Assembly (NCBI GenBank): GCA_905372205.1
Contig: CAJPOH010000044.1
Span: 1 to 7,030, forward strand
Source of the DNA: an uncultured Treponema sp.
Lineage (GTDB): Bacteria > Spirochaetota > Spirochaetia > Treponematales > Treponemataceae
DNA length: 7,030 nucleotides
Direction: 5' to 3'
Part shown: positions 6,964 to 7,030 of the stretch, piece by piece
Layout of the letters: each line of letters begins with the position of its first letter
Position numbering within the stretch: position 1 is the first letter of the stretch
Made by a program: the position numbers and the translations under genes
The notes under the pieces: model-generated
Told to the model about the DNA's origin: nothing
The model's input: only the letters and a program-made list of their open reading frames with translations
The model's database searches: none

Positions 6964-6974
6964 ATACACATCAT

Positions 6975-7004
6975 AGTGTATGGGATATTTTAGCTTTTGG
7001 TCAA
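6975..7004 (-). promoter_or_regulatory. Candidate sigma70-type promoter for the five-gene operon
   Basis: Read on the minus strand, TTGACC (7004-6999) matches the -35 box at five of six positions. After an 18-bp AT-rich spacer, TACACT (6980-6975) is a moderate -10 box (consensus TATAAT). Transcription would begin near 6968, at or just before the start codons of the small membrane protein, leaving almost no leader. An overlapping TATGAT (6975-6970) looks like a better -10 but has no -35 at the right distance. The window ends 26 bases further on, so a longer operon cannot be excluded. Confidence 0.4.
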
Positions 7005-7030
7005 GTATTAAGAGATTTAATTAATCATCT

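Noticed and set aside
7017..7024. Palindrome TTAATTAA near the right edge as an operator
   Set aside because: An eight-base AT palindrome is expected by chance in such AT-rich DNA, and no second copy or regulator link is visible.

Overview
The window is AT-rich bacterial DNA, almost fully coding, and it looks chromosomal. Five genes lie head to tail on the minus strand. One short gene on the plus strand converges on them at the left edge. The protein styles suggest a spirochaete, most likely Treponema or a close relative. The clues are the short XRE regulator with its 'KIAKVLGVSVEYLVTG' ending, the long insert in Lgt, and the ParA-like ATPase with a helical insert. This taxonomic call comes from family resemblance and not from a marker gene.

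Layout from left to right: a 105-aa XRE-type DNA-binding protein (12-329, +); a 34-bp convergent gap with only a weak AT hairpin; then, read leftwards from the right end, a small four-helix membrane protein (6963-6580), a MinD/ParA-like ATPase (6589-5444), a FapA/DUF342 protein (5428-3257), the lipoprotein enzyme Lgt (3245-2253) and an NAD synthetase (2256-364). The minus-strand genes are separated by -10, +15, +11 and -4 bp, so they probably form one transcription unit. A plausible sigma70-type promoter lies just inside the right edge (6975-7004).

The operon appears to combine two themes. The membrane protein, deviant-Walker ATPase and beta-solenoid FapA protein could form a localisation or assembly module. 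This resembles the way ParA-type ATPases work with polymer-forming bactofilins, or MinD/FlhG-type ATPases with flagellar factors; it is an inference from context. Lgt (lipid modification of prolipoproteins) and NadE (last step of NAD synthesis) are housekeeping genes that share the transcript.

The two most notable protein-level observations are as follows. The NAD synthetase keeps an intact synthetase domain but seems to have lost the catalytic Glu and Lys, and probably the Cys, of its glutaminase domain. The FapA protein carries two diverged tandem copies of the FapA N-terminal module ahead of one solenoid. No tRNA, rRNA, CRISPR array, insertion sequence or prophage gene was seen, and there is no non-coding stretch longer than about 70 bases.
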